Positions 26,800-37,131 of a stretch of DNA of 64,000 bases are shown here, in pieces. The notes beneath the pieces are model-generated. The model had not been told where the DNA came from. It was given only the letters and a program-made list of their open reading frames with translations, and ran no database searches. The position numbers and the translations under genes are program-made. The DNA is from Corynebacterium efficiens YS-314 (GTDB lineage: Bacteria > Actinomycetota > Actinomycetes > Mycobacteriales > Mycobacteriaceae), in contig NC_004369.1 in assembly GCF_000011305.1 (NCBI RefSeq), positions 1,178,001-1,242,000 of the forward strand, given 5' to 3'. Each line of letters starts with the position of its first letter. Positions within the stretch are counted from its first letter, which is position 1.

Positions 26800-27660
26800 T
26801 CAGTGGCTTCCGATCGCCAGGGGTGAGCTTGAATTCTCGTGGAGGATGGGGAGGGAGATGGTCTGGGCAACCGGGATCAGAGGGGGGTGCTGACGCGCAT
26901 CCACCAGTGGTGAGGTGTGACCCGATACCCGGGGTGTGGGGGCACCGGTGTGGTAGGCGATCCAGTCCAGGTGCTCCGCGACGGGGATGTACCATCCCAT
27001 CGTCCCGTCCTGGGCGGGTGTGCTGGTCGAGGTTGACATACTGAGGATGCCCGCGACCTGCCCGTTGACCCACAGGGCACCACCGGAATCACCGGGCAGG
27101 AGGCGTCCGTTGCGGATGGGGGCCTCGAGCAGGATCATGCTGGGGAAAGGACCGGGGAGGTTGATGATCCGGCGCTCGATGGTGGTGTCGGCCTGTTGCG
27201 CCACCGGGTAGGGATTGGATTTCCAGCCACCCCAGCCGGTCACCGTCGCAGGAGCACCCGGGTGCTGGTGTGCCCCGGACAGGCCCGCGATGGGGGTGGG
27301 AACGGGTGAGGAGAGACGAACGACCGCGAGGTCCACGGAGGGATGGCGGCGCACCTCGGCAATACCACGTTTGGGACCTGTCAGAAGTGATGGTCCGACG
27401 ATGGCGCTACCGGGCACCGTCGTCTCCGGTATGCAGTGGCGGGCGGTGAGCACCCATTCCGGGGTGATCAGCACACCGGAGCATCCCGCGGTACCCATCT
27501 GAAGGTGGACCAGGGAGGCGCCACGGATATCGGCCTGGACGGGATAGCCACCGGTGATCGCATACGCGGGAGAGGCGGTGAGAGACACACCCGTGAGGAG
27601 GACAGCAACCACCAGGGCCGCTGACACCACGGCCGTTCTCACTCTTCTGATGACTGTCAT
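26800..27660 (-). CDS. Secreted trypsin-like serine protease
   Basis: 286 residues. A signal peptide ends at AYA-34; the mature protein starts ITGG, like a trypsin N-terminus. The triad is intact: His75 in LTARHC, Asp110 in SVDLAVV, Ser192 in LPGDSGGALW. Cys60-Cys76 should form the usual disulfide. The S1 pocket region (GILSMSTSTST) suggests a small or apolar preference, not trypsin-like. AGGAG sits close to ATG 27660. Substrates are unknown. Confidence 0.88.
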   Translation of the reverse strand: MTVIRRVRTAVVSAALVVAVLLTGVSLTASPAYAITGGYPVQADIRGASLVHLQMGTAGCSGVLITPEWVLTARHCIPETTVPGSAIVGPSLLTGPKRGIAEVRRHPSVDLAVVRLSSPVPTPIAGLSGAHQHPGAPATVTGWGGWKSNPYPVAQQADTTIERRIINLPGPFPSMILLEAPIRNGRLLPGDSGGALWVNGQVAGILSMSTSTSTPAQDGTMGWYIPVAEHLDWIAYHTGAPTPRVSGHTSPLVDARQHPPLIPVAQTISLPILHENSSSPLAIGSH

Positions 27661-27737
27661 GCTCCTGAGCCTAATGTGAATCGATCGCGGAAAGATGCGG
27701 GAAGATCCGGAAAGATCCGGTGGGTAGTTGGGGGATT

Positions 27738-28085
27738 TTACAGAATCTCATCAATCACATTAATCGATGGGCGGGCGATCCGCGCACCTTTTCCGGTGAC
27801 CACGATGGGGCGTTCCAGGAGGCGGGGGTGGGCAACCACCGCATCCAGCAGTTCGTCCTCGGGGGTGTCCTCGGACAGGCCCAGTTCCGTGTACTCCGTC
27901 TCCTTGGTGCGGATTCCCTGGTGCACCGGGATCCCCATCCGGTCGAACAGTGCCCGCAGCTCCTCCTTGGTGGGGGTGTCCTTGAGATATTCGATGATGG
28001 TGGGGCTGAGACCATCCTCGCGCAGATACTCCAGTGTCTTCCGGGAGGTGGAACAGCGTGGATTGTGATAGATCGTGACATCCAT
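27738..28085 (-). CDS. ArsC-type arsenate reductase family protein (glutaredoxin-coupled fold)
   Basis: 115 residues with NPRCSTSRKTLEYL, catalytic Cys11, and the C-terminal RPIVVTGKGARIARP typical of the ArsC/Spx fold. Members are arsenate reductases or YffB-like proteins. No ars genes are adjacent, so the arsenate role is uncertain. ATG 28085 is used; the frame upstream to 28199 is not family-like. Confidence 0.85.
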   Translation of the reverse strand: MDVTIYHNPRCSTSRKTLEYLREDGLSPTIIEYLKDTPTKEELRALFDRMGIPVHQGIRTKETEYTELGLSEDTPEDELLDAVVAHPRLLERPIVVTGKGARIARPSINVIDEIL

Positions 28086-28264
28086 GGCAGTCAGCCTACC
28101 GTCCAGCACATGGGGTGGAGCGGAACATGCGCGGGCGGGCATGGATCCGGTGGGGTCATGGCCCATGCCACACCCGGCCGGGTCTAAGGTGTACGTCATA
28201 CTTATCAGGCGGTGGGAAACCGGTCGGAATCAGCCGTGGGAGATAACCGGGAGGTGGTCGGAAG

Positions 28265-29491
28265 ATGATCGGACAGATCATAAAGGTGGCCCTGGCGTTC
28301 GTGGGCATCATCATCGGGGCGGGGTTCGCCTCCGGGCAGGAGGTGATGCAGTACTTTGTCGCCTTCGGGATCAACGGGCTCTGGGGTGCGGTGATCTCCG
28401 CGGTGGTGATGACCGTGATGGCGTTGATCATCCTGCAGCTGGGCAGTTATTTCCGCGCCGGTGAGCACGGGGAGGTGTTCCGCCGGGTCAGTCATCCGGT
28501 GTTCTCCCGCCTTCTCGATGCCGGTGTGGTGCTGACCCTGTTCTCCACCGGTGTGGTGATGTTCGCCGGTGCCGGGGCGAACCTCAATCAGCAGTGGGGT
28601 CTGCCACTCGGGGTGGGTGCCTTCATCATGGTGGTGCTCGTGCTGGCCGCCGGCATGCTGGATGTGGACAAGGTGACCACCGTGATCGGGGCGATCACCC
28701 CGTTCATCCTCGTGTTCATCACCATCGCATCCGTGTACACGGTCATCTCCGGTGACTTCTCCGGCGTCGACCAGCTCAACCGTGCCTCGGGGGAGGTGTC
28801 CACCACGCTGCCGAACTGGTTTGTGGCCGGGGTGAACTACACCTCCTTCAACCTCATGGTCGCGGTGTCCATGGCGGTGGTCATCGGCGGGAACATGTTC
28901 AATCCCCGCGTGGCTGGTCGCGGCGGGGTGGTCGGTGGCCTGATCTACGGTGTCCTGCTCATTGTCAGCGCCGTCACCCTGTTCCTGACCGTGGAGACCA
29001 TCGGTGGCGATGACGTGCCGATGCTGAGCATCATCAATGAACTCAACCCGGTCCTGGGGCAGGTGATGGCGGTGGTGATCTACGGAATGATCTTCAACAC
29101 CGCCCTGGGTATGTTCTACGCCCTGGGGAGACGCCTGACGGCCACCAGTCCCGGGCGGTTCCGGCCGGTCTACGTGGTGGCGGTGCTGGTGGGCTTCGTG
29201 CTCAGTTTCGTCGGTTTCCGCGAACTCGTCGGCTATGTGTACCCGGTGCTGGGATACATGGGCCTGCTGCTGATCGCGGTGATGCTGGTGGCGTGGGTGC
29301 GCGCCCGGGTGCGTATCTACCGTGAGTCTGAACGCCGCATGCGGATCGTTGATCTCCTGCAGATCGGTCATACCGGAAGTCTGAGCAGCCAGGAGGCCGC
29401 GGCCCTGGACCGGGAGATCGCGGAGTCCAACCTGGATGAGCACCAGATCCGCTCCGCGGTGGGTGGCTCCGGGGGAGCAGCGACGGACTAG
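28265..29491 (+). CDS. YkvI-like membrane transporter (APC superfamily)
   Basis: 408 residues, about ten hydrophobic helices followed by a ~65-residue charged cytosolic tail. The opening FVGIIIGAGFASGQEVMQYF is the YkvI-family signature (unwound helix 1 of a LeuT-type fold). The solute is unknown; amino acids are likely for the superfamily. ATG 28265 follows a GGAAG-like stretch. Confidence 0.82.
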   Translation: MIGQIIKVALAFVGIIIGAGFASGQEVMQYFVAFGINGLWGAVISAVVMTVMALIILQLGSYFRAGEHGEVFRRVSHPVFSRLLDAGVVLTLFSTGVVMFAGAGANLNQQWGLPLGVGAFIMVVLVLAAGMLDVDKVTTVIGAITPFILVFITIASVYTVISGDFSGVDQLNRASGEVSTTLPNWFVAGVNYTSFNLMVAVSMAVVIGGNMFNPRVAGRGGVVGGLIYGVLLIVSAVTLFLTVETIGGDDVPMLSIINELNPVLGQVMAVVIYGMIFNTALGMFYALGRRLTATSPGRFRPVYVVAVLVGFVLSFVGFRELVGYVYPVLGYMGLLLIAVMLVAWVRARVRIYRESERRMRIVDLLQIGHTGSLSSQEAAALDREIAESNLDEHQIRSAVGGSGGAATD

Positions 29492-29650
29492 GTCCTGACA
29501 GCATCCGATGATGCCTTTTGTTAACGTTTGGGACAGTCGCAGCGTTAGAAGTCTTGTATGGCGGTTAACCTGTAGATCGCAGTGGTTGCACAGCCATGAC
29601 GGCGGCCGACAGATTGTCGGTTTGAAACAATTTCCTAAGGACGGTCAACA

Positions 29651-29761
29651 ATGAACATCGTTGAGCAGATCATCTTCTTCATCAACACCATTCTCGGTTA
29701 TGGCCTGCACGCTGGTTCCTCAGCGTCCAGCAACCTGTCCCACACCATCGGCCTGTTCTAG
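29651..29761 (+). CDS. 36-aa hydrophobic peptide, possible small porin-like or membrane peptide
   Basis: The frame at ATG 29651 gives a 36-residue peptide: acidic start MNIVEQ, hydrophobic IIFFINTILGYGL, a Ser-rich middle (GSSASSNLS), and a hydrophobic end. Support for a real gene: AAGGA nine bases ahead, a 160-bp upstream region with promoter-like elements, and an excellent terminator 34 bases after the stop. Size, lack of a signal peptide and Ser content recall corynebacterial PorA/PorH peptides of the outer mycomembrane, but sequence likeness is not evident. A short regulatory peptide is the alternative. Confidence 0.6.
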   Translation: MNIVEQIIFFINTILGYGLHAGSSASSNLSHTIGLF

Positions 29762-29794
29762 GTCCACGCTGCCCCCAGGGCAGCGCCTCACACG

Positions 29795-29833
29795 CCCGTA
29801 TCTGCACCGTTGTCGGTGTGGATGCGGGTTTTT
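29795..29833 (+). terminator. Strong Rho-independent terminator of the 36-aa peptide gene
   Basis: CCCGTATCTGCACCG pairs with CGGTGTGGATGCGGG across a TTGT loop, fully paired if three G-U pairs are allowed, and is followed by TTTTT. Confidence 0.85.
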
Positions 29834-29975
29834 GGTGTGCATGGAGGTGTTCACCGTGTCGGCTGTAGGCAGCCGTGGACACGGGTGGGGGAGCAGCGCG
29901 CGTCGACAGGCGCCCATGCGTGCGCAGGGACCATCGATGCCCCCTGTTCGGGACACCGGGCCCGGGGGAGGGCGG

Positions 29976-30515
29976 CTACTCTGCGGGGACGAGCTGCACC
30001 TGGCTGGCATCAGCCCAGGTCAGTTCGATGCCCCGGGAGCGCAGCCACTCCATCGGGTCATCACCGTGGCGGGTGATGCCCTCCACGGCGTTGAGGGTCG
30101 CGTCGATGGCACGTTCGGCGTCCTCAGCGGAGATCAGGCCTGCTGAGGTGGCGGCGGCGAGTTCGTCGATGTCCCTGACTGTGATGGGCTCACCGCACAC
30201 GGAGATCAGGTCGACGTAGAGATCACGGGCGGTCCACACGCCGTTCTCGACGTTGATCTCGGCGATGTCGATGTAGTAGTCCTGGCGTTCATCCACCCCC
30301 TCGCGGAAGTGGAAGATGTTGGCGCGCAGCCCCAGTTCGGGTAGCAGCCAGCTCTCCAGATACCCGAACCTCGGGTGATCGGCCCCACGTGCCATGTAGA
30401 GACCGAAATCGGTCACCGTGAAGGTGTCAACCTCGCGGAGGAACCCCTTCGGGTCGGTGTTGACGCGTCCGGAGGTGTCGAAGGTCTCCTGTTTGACGGG
30501 GTGAAGATCAGTCAT
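29976..30515 (-). CDS. DUF402 family protein
   Basis: 179 residues of the FomD-like DUF402 barrel: FGLYMARGADHPRFGYLESWLLPELG, then DYYIDIAEINVENGVW and LYVDLISVCGEPITV carrying the conserved acids that bind a divalent ion in the family. Structural relatives hydrolyse nucleotide or phosphonate adducts; the role here is unknown. AGGAAAA precedes ATG 30515. It follows the secreted-protein gene by seven bases, so they form an operon. Confidence 0.8.
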   Translation of the reverse strand: MTDLHPVKQETFDTSGRVNTDPKGFLREVDTFTVTDFGLYMARGADHPRFGYLESWLLPELGLRANIFHFREGVDERQDYYIDIAEINVENGVWTARDLYVDLISVCGEPITVRDIDELAAATSAGLISAEDAERAIDATLNAVEGITRHGDDPMEWLRSRGIELTWADASQVQLVPAE

Positions 30516-30522
30516 GGTTTTC

Positions 30523-31281
30523 CTATCTCACATCGAATACGACCGCGGTGGGGGCGAACACGCAGTTCGCCCCGCCGTTGTCGGTGGCCGTGGTGAGACC
30601 ACCACTGAGCACTGCGACGATGAGGCCGCGGCCGGTGTTGGCTACACCTGAAATCGTGGAGGGGCCATCCGGGTTGATGCCGGTGTTGCCCAGGACAGTG
30701 GTTCCATGCGTGAGGTTGCTCAGGTTCGCCCACTGGACCTGCATGCGGGTGTTCTGCTGGTCTGCGAGCGGTCCGGTTCCCAGTGCGGTGAACACGAACG
30801 CGGACTGTCCGGCAGCAACGCCGGGCAGGGGGAGTGCTGCGGGTCCGGGAACGGCGAAGGCACTGCCCACGGAGGCTGAGGTGCCACCGATGCAGTTCTC
30901 GGCCCGGGTCGGCCAGGCGAACTGGGCGATATCGGGTGCGTTCTCGGGGATCTCCACGTCGCCGCCCTCGCCATCACCGGAGACGAACCCCAGGGCCTGG
31001 GTGACGATGTTCCGGATCTCCTGCGGTACCCACGGTTGGTTGACCGCGTCCATGATCTGCTGTCGGGCTGCCTCGGTGGGGCGGCCCAGATGATCAACGG
31101 GGAGTGTGCTGGAGAGGTTGGTGGCGATGTCGTTGGAGAGGTTGTACAGATCCTCGGCCGGGTTGGCCGATGCCGCGGGGGCTCCCGCAAGTGATGACGC
31201 GACAAGGGTGCCGGCCACCGCCAGGGAGGTCAGTCGTTTGATGCCTTTACCTGGTGCGAAACGCTTGGTCACGTGTGCCAC
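30523..31281 (-). CDS. Secreted protein of unknown function (mycobacterial Rv1157c/58c-like position)
   Basis: 252 residues. A signal peptide ends near residue 39 (AASA-NP). The N-terminal half is helical and Asn/Ala-rich; the C-terminal ~140 residues read as a beta-rich domain with two Cys (ENCIGG, ANCVFA) that may pair. The gene sits next to the DUF402 gene and ahead of typA, where mycobacteria also keep small secreted Ala/Pro-rich proteins, from memory. GTG 31281 or the GTG three codons later may start it. Confidence 0.72.
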   Translation of the reverse strand: MAHVTKRFAPGKGIKRLTSLAVAGTLVASSLAGAPAASANPAEDLYNLSNDIATNLSSTLPVDHLGRPTEAARQQIMDAVNQPWVPQEIRNIVTQALGFVSGDGEGGDVEIPENAPDIAQFAWPTRAENCIGGTSASVGSAFAVPGPAALPLPGVAAGQSAFVFTALGTGPLADQQNTRMQVQWANLSNLTHGTTVLGNTGINPDGPSTISGVANTGRGLIVAVLSGGLTTATDNGGANCVFAPTAVVFDVR

Positions 31282-31325
31282 GATGCTGTACTTGCCTTTC
31301 GACGACGGGGAAACCCTGGATTGTG

Positions 31326-31487
31326 TTACCGGAGGAGCAGGTGGACAACGCCGAAATTAACAACATCAGTCACACCTGTCTCTCCTGTCACAATAATCGC
31401 AGAAGGATCACTGTCAATACGATTCATATATTCCACAGACCGCTTGGAGGCTGCCTGTGGATCCCGGGGCGGGGTGTGAAAACGCAT
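31326..31487 (-). CDS. Possible 53-aa protein, uncertain
   Basis: A frame of 53 codons starts at ATG 31487 with GGAG nine bases upstream and ends at 31326. The product (central RSVEYMNRIDSDPSAIIVTG) reads like a protein, but its codons are much richer in A/T third positions than the neighbours, and I recognise no family. It lies just upstream of the secreted-protein gene in the same direction. It may be a real small gene or only leader DNA. Confidence 0.3.
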   Translation of the reverse strand: MRFHTPPRDPQAASKRSVEYMNRIDSDPSAIIVTGETGVTDVVNFGVVHLLLR

Positions 31488-31758
31488 GGTGTGCGTCTCC
31501 ACCGCCTCGTTATCTACTGTGTCGGTGCGTGATGCCGATTCGTTACAAAGAGGGGGTGGGGTGGTTTTTCGTCGAAAAGCATCCGGGAAACCGCATGCCA
31601 GACGGGTAGCGGCATCCTCCGGCTCCCCCATGAATCCGGACTTGTGCGCGCACGGGTGGTTGCGAGTAGACTGCTAGCGTTCTATAACAAGGGACAACGG
31701 CACGGCAGTAGCTGCGCCCGCGTCCTCCATATCTTTATCCGGCAGGAGAATGCCCCCA
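31488..31758. other. Rest of the intergenic region ahead of typA
   Basis: Together with the uncertain 53-aa frame, the gap between the secreted-protein start (31281) and typA is 477 bp. This part is moderately AT-rich, contains a one-mismatch relative of the dispersed 11-mer (31569), and should hold the typA promoter close to 31670-31700. No other gene is visible. Confidence 0.5.
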
Positions 31759-33672
<1,914 letters not shown>

Positions 33673-33714
33673 GGTTCCCGCCCGCACCGGAAAGGGCGCA
33701 TACAGTTTCCGGCG

Positions 33715-33747
33715 ACAGGCCTGCTGAGCACCACTCAGCGGGCCTGT
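33715..33747 (+). terminator. Terminator after typA
   Basis: ACAGGCC..CTGAG pairs with CTCAG..GGCCTGT around a short CACCA loop, then TTCTGTCTG. It separates typA from the lpqW unit. Confidence 0.75.
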
Positions 33748-33784
33748 TCTGTCTGCCCGGGTGCGCACAGTAGGATGAACAACC

Positions 33785-35446
33785 GTGAATAAGAGCCCCC
33801 GTCGTGCCACCCTGCCAGGCTGGTCGATCCTGCTGACCGGGTCACTGCTGGCCGGGTCCCTGGTCGCCTGCCAGGCCAACCCCGGTCCGGCACCGGTGGA
33901 GGAGGCCCCACCCGTCACAGCGGAGAGCACCGAAACCCCGGCCGAAACCACCACGGACACCACCGAACCACCCGCCGCCGGCACCGCCGACGACCCGATC
34001 ACCACCGGCAGATCTCAGGTCAACATCGGCATCGACCCACTGCGCAACGGTTTCAACCCCCATCTGCTGGCCGATGACTCCACCCTCGTCCAAGACATCG
34101 CCGCGCTGGTGCTGCCGAGCACGTTTGTGGGCAACCTCATGAACACGGATCTGCTCGAGGACGTGGCCACGGTGGAGCCCCCCTCACCGGCCATCGCCCA
34201 GACCGTGCGGTACACCCTCCGCCAGGAGGCGCAGTGGAGTGACGGCACCCCGATCACGGGCTCGGATTTCGCCTATCTGCACCGTTCCATCGTGGAGACC
34301 CCGGGTACCTTCAACCGGGCGGGTTATGAGGCGATCACCGCGATCCGAACCTCCGGTGGCGGCAAGGTTGTGGAGGTTGATTTCTCCAGCCCGGTGGCCG
34401 ACTGGCAGCAGCTGTTCAACAACCTGCTGCCCAGCCACCTGATCCAGGGCGTGTCCGATGGTTTCCGCACCGGACTTTATGACGCCATCCCCGCGGCCGC
34501 GGGCCGTTATATGGTGCGTTCCATCGACCGGCAGCGTGGCATGGTCACGCTCGCCCGCAATGACCGTTTCTGGGGTGCCAATCCCGCCACAGTCGAATTG
34601 TTGAGCTTCCATGATGCCCGGTCAACCTCCCGCGCCGGGGAATTCCTCCGCACCGGGCAGAGCGTGTTCATGAACCTGCGGCCCACCGAGACCCTCGTGG
34701 ACACCTTCCGGCTCGTCCCCGGTGTGGAGGTGCGCACCTCGGACACCGATCGTGCGCTGAGGGTGGTGCTCAACACCGCGTCCCCGGCCCTGGCCACGCC
34801 CGCGCGCCGTGCCGGGGTGTTGGAGCTTGTCGACGTCCCCCTCACCGCCCGGCTGGCCACCGGCCGTTCCGCCACCCTCAGTATCGCCCCGGACACCGAC
34901 TACCGCGTGGACGGGCAGACCGGGGCTCAGGAGGAACTGCGGGAGCTCACGACCACCTCCCCGCTGCGTTTTGCCATCGATCCCGCCGATGATCAGGCGG
35001 TCGCCGCCGGCAGGGTACTCGTCGACCAGCTGGCCGCCGCCGGTATCCGCGCGGTGACGGTTTCCACCGACCTCGACTCCATGCTGGGCGGTGGCGTGGG
35101 TGGAGGTCTGGCCACCGGTGAGTATGACGGTGTGATCCTGCGCAGCAGGGAGGCGCAGGATCCCCTGGCCCTGGCGGACACCTACGGCTGTGAGCTCTCC
35201 CTGAGCGGCTGGTGTGATGAGCAGACCGAGGATTACCTGGCGCAGCTGATGGCCGGTGACATCACCTTCGACCCGGAGTGGGGGAGGCGCCTCAATGAGG
35301 AACAGGCTCTATATCTGCCGATCGTGACCGAGACCCGTGTGGAGGCCCGGACCCCGGGTATCGTGGGTCCGACGGGGGATCCCTCGGCCTGGCCGGGTGG
35401 CATCGCGAGCGCAGCGAACTGGAGGAAGAATGATATTGCACAATGA
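33785..35446 (+). CDS. lpqW: LpqW-like substrate-binding lipoprotein
   Basis: 553 residues: signal peptide with lipobox SLVAC (Cys29), a Thr/Glu-rich linker, and a family-5 solute-binding (DppA/OppA-like) domain from ~75. It has no transporter genes beside it. In mycobacteria the gene after typA is lpqW, which helps steer PI-mannoside flow into lipoarabinomannan; the position here is the same, so that role is inferred. GTG 33785 is the start. The end overlaps mshB by 17 bases. Confidence 0.82.
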   Translation: MNKSPRRATLPGWSILLTGSLLAGSLVACQANPGPAPVEEAPPVTAESTETPAETTTDTTEPPAAGTADDPITTGRSQVNIGIDPLRNGFNPHLLADDSTLVQDIAALVLPSTFVGNLMNTDLLEDVATVEPPSPAIAQTVRYTLRQEAQWSDGTPITGSDFAYLHRSIVETPGTFNRAGYEAITAIRTSGGGKVVEVDFSSPVADWQQLFNNLLPSHLIQGVSDGFRTGLYDAIPAAAGRYMVRSIDRQRGMVTLARNDRFWGANPATVELLSFHDARSTSRAGEFLRTGQSVFMNLRPTETLVDTFRLVPGVEVRTSDTDRALRVVLNTASPALATPARRAGVLELVDVPLTARLATGRSATLSIAPDTDYRVDGQTGAQEELRELTTTSPLRFAIDPADDQAVAAGRVLVDQLAAAGIRAVTVSTDLDSMLGGGVGGGLATGEYDGVILRSREAQDPLALADTYGCELSLSGWCDEQTEDYLAQLMAGDITFDPEWGRRLNEEQALYLPIVTETRVEARTPGIVGPTGDPSAWPGGIASAANWRKNDIAQ

Positions 35447-36332
35447 CCTGTCTGGACTGCGGGTGGTGGCGGTTCACGCCCACCCCGATGATGAGGCGAT
35501 CACCACCGGCGGGGCGCTCCACCACCTGGCCACCCGGGGTGCTGATGTCACCGTGGTCACCTGCACGCTGGGGGAGCAGGGTGAGGTGATCGGTGAGACC
35601 TGGCAGCAGCTGGTCAACGGTGACGCCGATCAGCTCGGTGGTTTCCGCATCCATGAACTGCTGTCCTCACTGCGGATCCTCGGGGCGTCGGGGTGTTTCC
35701 TCGGCGGTGCGGGGCGGTGGCGGGATTCCGGCATGGTCGGTGATCCTGCGAATGACCACCCCCGCTCCTTCGTCCGGTCGGGGGACCAGGCAGAGGAGCA
35801 GCTCGTGGAGATCTTCACCATGCTGCGCCCCCACCTGGTGATCACCTACGGCCCCGACGGCGGGTACGGGCACCCGGACCATATCCGGGCCCATGAGATC
35901 ACCCACGGCGCCGCCGGGCGCGTGGAAGGCATCCAGCGCATCCTGTGGGCGGTGACGGGACGCACCGACCTGCAGGCCGGACTGGATGCCATCAGTGCCG
36001 TACCGACGGGCTGGCGTGCCGCAGGCGATGATGAGCTGGCCTGCCAGGACCGGGTGGACTTCGCACTCGAACTGGATGACCGCGCCTATCACGCGAAGGT
36101 GGAGTCCATGCGGGCCCACGCCACCCAGCTGTGGATCGCCGATGGCGGCGTGAGTGACACCAACCCGCACGCGGCCTTCGCCGAGGTCACCGACCGTGCC
36201 GCTGCGCCGGTGGTCTTCGCCCTGAGCAATCTCATCGCCCAGCCGGTCATGCGCCGTGAGCACTACCAGCTGGGTGCGGGCACCGCCTTCCCGGCCGATG
36301 CCCAGGGCCCCGCCGACGGACTCCAGTGGTAG
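35430..36332 (+). CDS. mshB: GlcNAc-inositol deacetylase MshB (mycothiol synthesis)
   Basis: 300-residue zinc deacetylase that removes acetate from GlcNAc-Ins, the second step of mycothiol synthesis. Zinc ligands are visible: VHAHPDDEA (His18, Asp21; general base Asp20) and GHPDHIRAH (about 150). The C-terminal half (RAHATQLWIADG) matches MshB rather than Mca. GGAGGA directly ahead supports ATG 35430, which lies inside the end of lpqW, so the two are co-translated. Confidence 0.92.
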   Translation: MILHNDLSGLRVVAVHAHPDDEAITTGGALHHLATRGADVTVVTCTLGEQGEVIGETWQQLVNGDADQLGGFRIHELLSSLRILGASGCFLGGAGRWRDSGMVGDPANDHPRSFVRSGDQAEEQLVEIFTMLRPHLVITYGPDGGYGHPDHIRAHEITHGAAGRVEGIQRILWAVTGRTDLQAGLDAISAVPTGWRAAGDDELACQDRVDFALELDDRAYHAKVESMRAHATQLWIADGGVSDTNPHAAFAEVTDRAAAPVVFALSNLIAQPVMRREHYQLGAGTAFPADAQGPADGLQW

Positions 36333-36337
36333 TTCCC

Positions 36338-36736
36338 GTGGAACGTAACCGGAGTTTCATTCACCGCGGTCTGTCCCGGGGCGAGGTGATCGGGGGCATT
36401 TTCTGGCTCGGTCTCGGTGCGCTGATCTCCCTGCTGCTCGAGGTGGTCTACCTCGGCACGTGGATCACGCTGCCCGGTGGGGCGGCCATGGCGTTTCCGT
36501 ACACCATCGTCATCGCCTTCTTCTTCAATATGGTTCTGACCAGGACATCTCTGCTGTGGACCGACAATAAACCGGTGGCGGCGATCCCCCTGTTCACGTG
36601 GCTGCTCGGATTTGCCGTCCTGTTGATCTGGCCGCTGGCGGTCGGGGATCAGCTCCTGGGGTCCAACATGCGCTCGGTGTTGTTGCTCGTTGCCGGTATA
36701 GCGGGGGGGATTTGGCCCCTGGTGCGGGGAGCGTAG
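36338..36736 (+). CDS. Small membrane protein downstream of mshB
   Basis: About 132 residues with four predicted membrane helices (near 18-40, 45-70, 85-105, 110-128). It begins right after mshB and is probably part of the same transcript; mycobacteria have a similar membrane protein there (Rv1171, from memory). Function unknown. GTG 36338 or GTG 36326. Confidence 0.72.
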   Translation: MERNRSFIHRGLSRGEVIGGIFWLGLGALISLLLEVVYLGTWITLPGGAAMAFPYTIVIAFFFNMVLTRTSLLWTDNKPVAAIPLFTWLLGFAVLLIWPLAVGDQLLGSNMRSVLLLVAGIAGGIWPLVRGA

Positions 36737-36802
36737 CATAATGAAGCCACACGGTTTGTCGTGTCCACCCATTGATTACAAGCCAGGAGTTTTCGAGTAC
36801 CA

Positions 36803-37120
36803 ATGACCTACACAATCGCACAGCCCTGCGTTGACGTCTTGGACCGTGCCTGCGTTGAAGAGTGCCCGGTCGACTGCATCTACGAGGGCAAGCGCATGCT
36901 CTACATCCACCCCGATGAGTGTGTCGACTGTGGTGCCTGCGAGCCGGCCTGCCCTGTTGAGGCGATCTTCTACGAGGACGATGTCCCAGACGAGTGGATT
37001 GACTACAACGAGGCCAACGCCGCGTTCTTCGATGATCTCGGATCCCCTGGTGGGGCGGCCAAGCTGGGCCCACAGGATTTCGATCACCCCCTTATCGCGG
37101 CACTGCCCCCACAGGCCTAA
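36803..37120 (+). CDS. fdxC: 7Fe-8S ferredoxin
   Basis: 105 residues. The first cluster region ([17 protein letters not shown]) has the altered spacing of a 3Fe-4S site and the second ([15 protein letters not shown]) is a regular 4Fe-4S motif; the acidic C-terminal extension is typical of actinobacterial FdxA/FdxC. It is a small cytosolic electron carrier. It lies 11 bases ahead of dapC, as in mycobacteria. Confidence 0.94.
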   Translation: MTYTIAQPCVDVLDRACVEECPVDCIYEGKRMLYIHPDECVDCGACEPACPVEAIFYEDDVPDEWIDYNEANAAFFDDLGSPGGAAKLGPQDFDHPLIAALPPQA

Positions 37121-37131
37121 TCTGTACATTC

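Noticed and set aside
28205..29443. 412-aa His/Gln-rich minus-strand frame
   Set aside because: Antisense of the YkvI-like transporter; composition is that of a complement frame.
29898..29908. CGTCGACAGGC as a further 11-mer copy
   Set aside because: One mismatch; left out of the count, as are 31569 and 43464.
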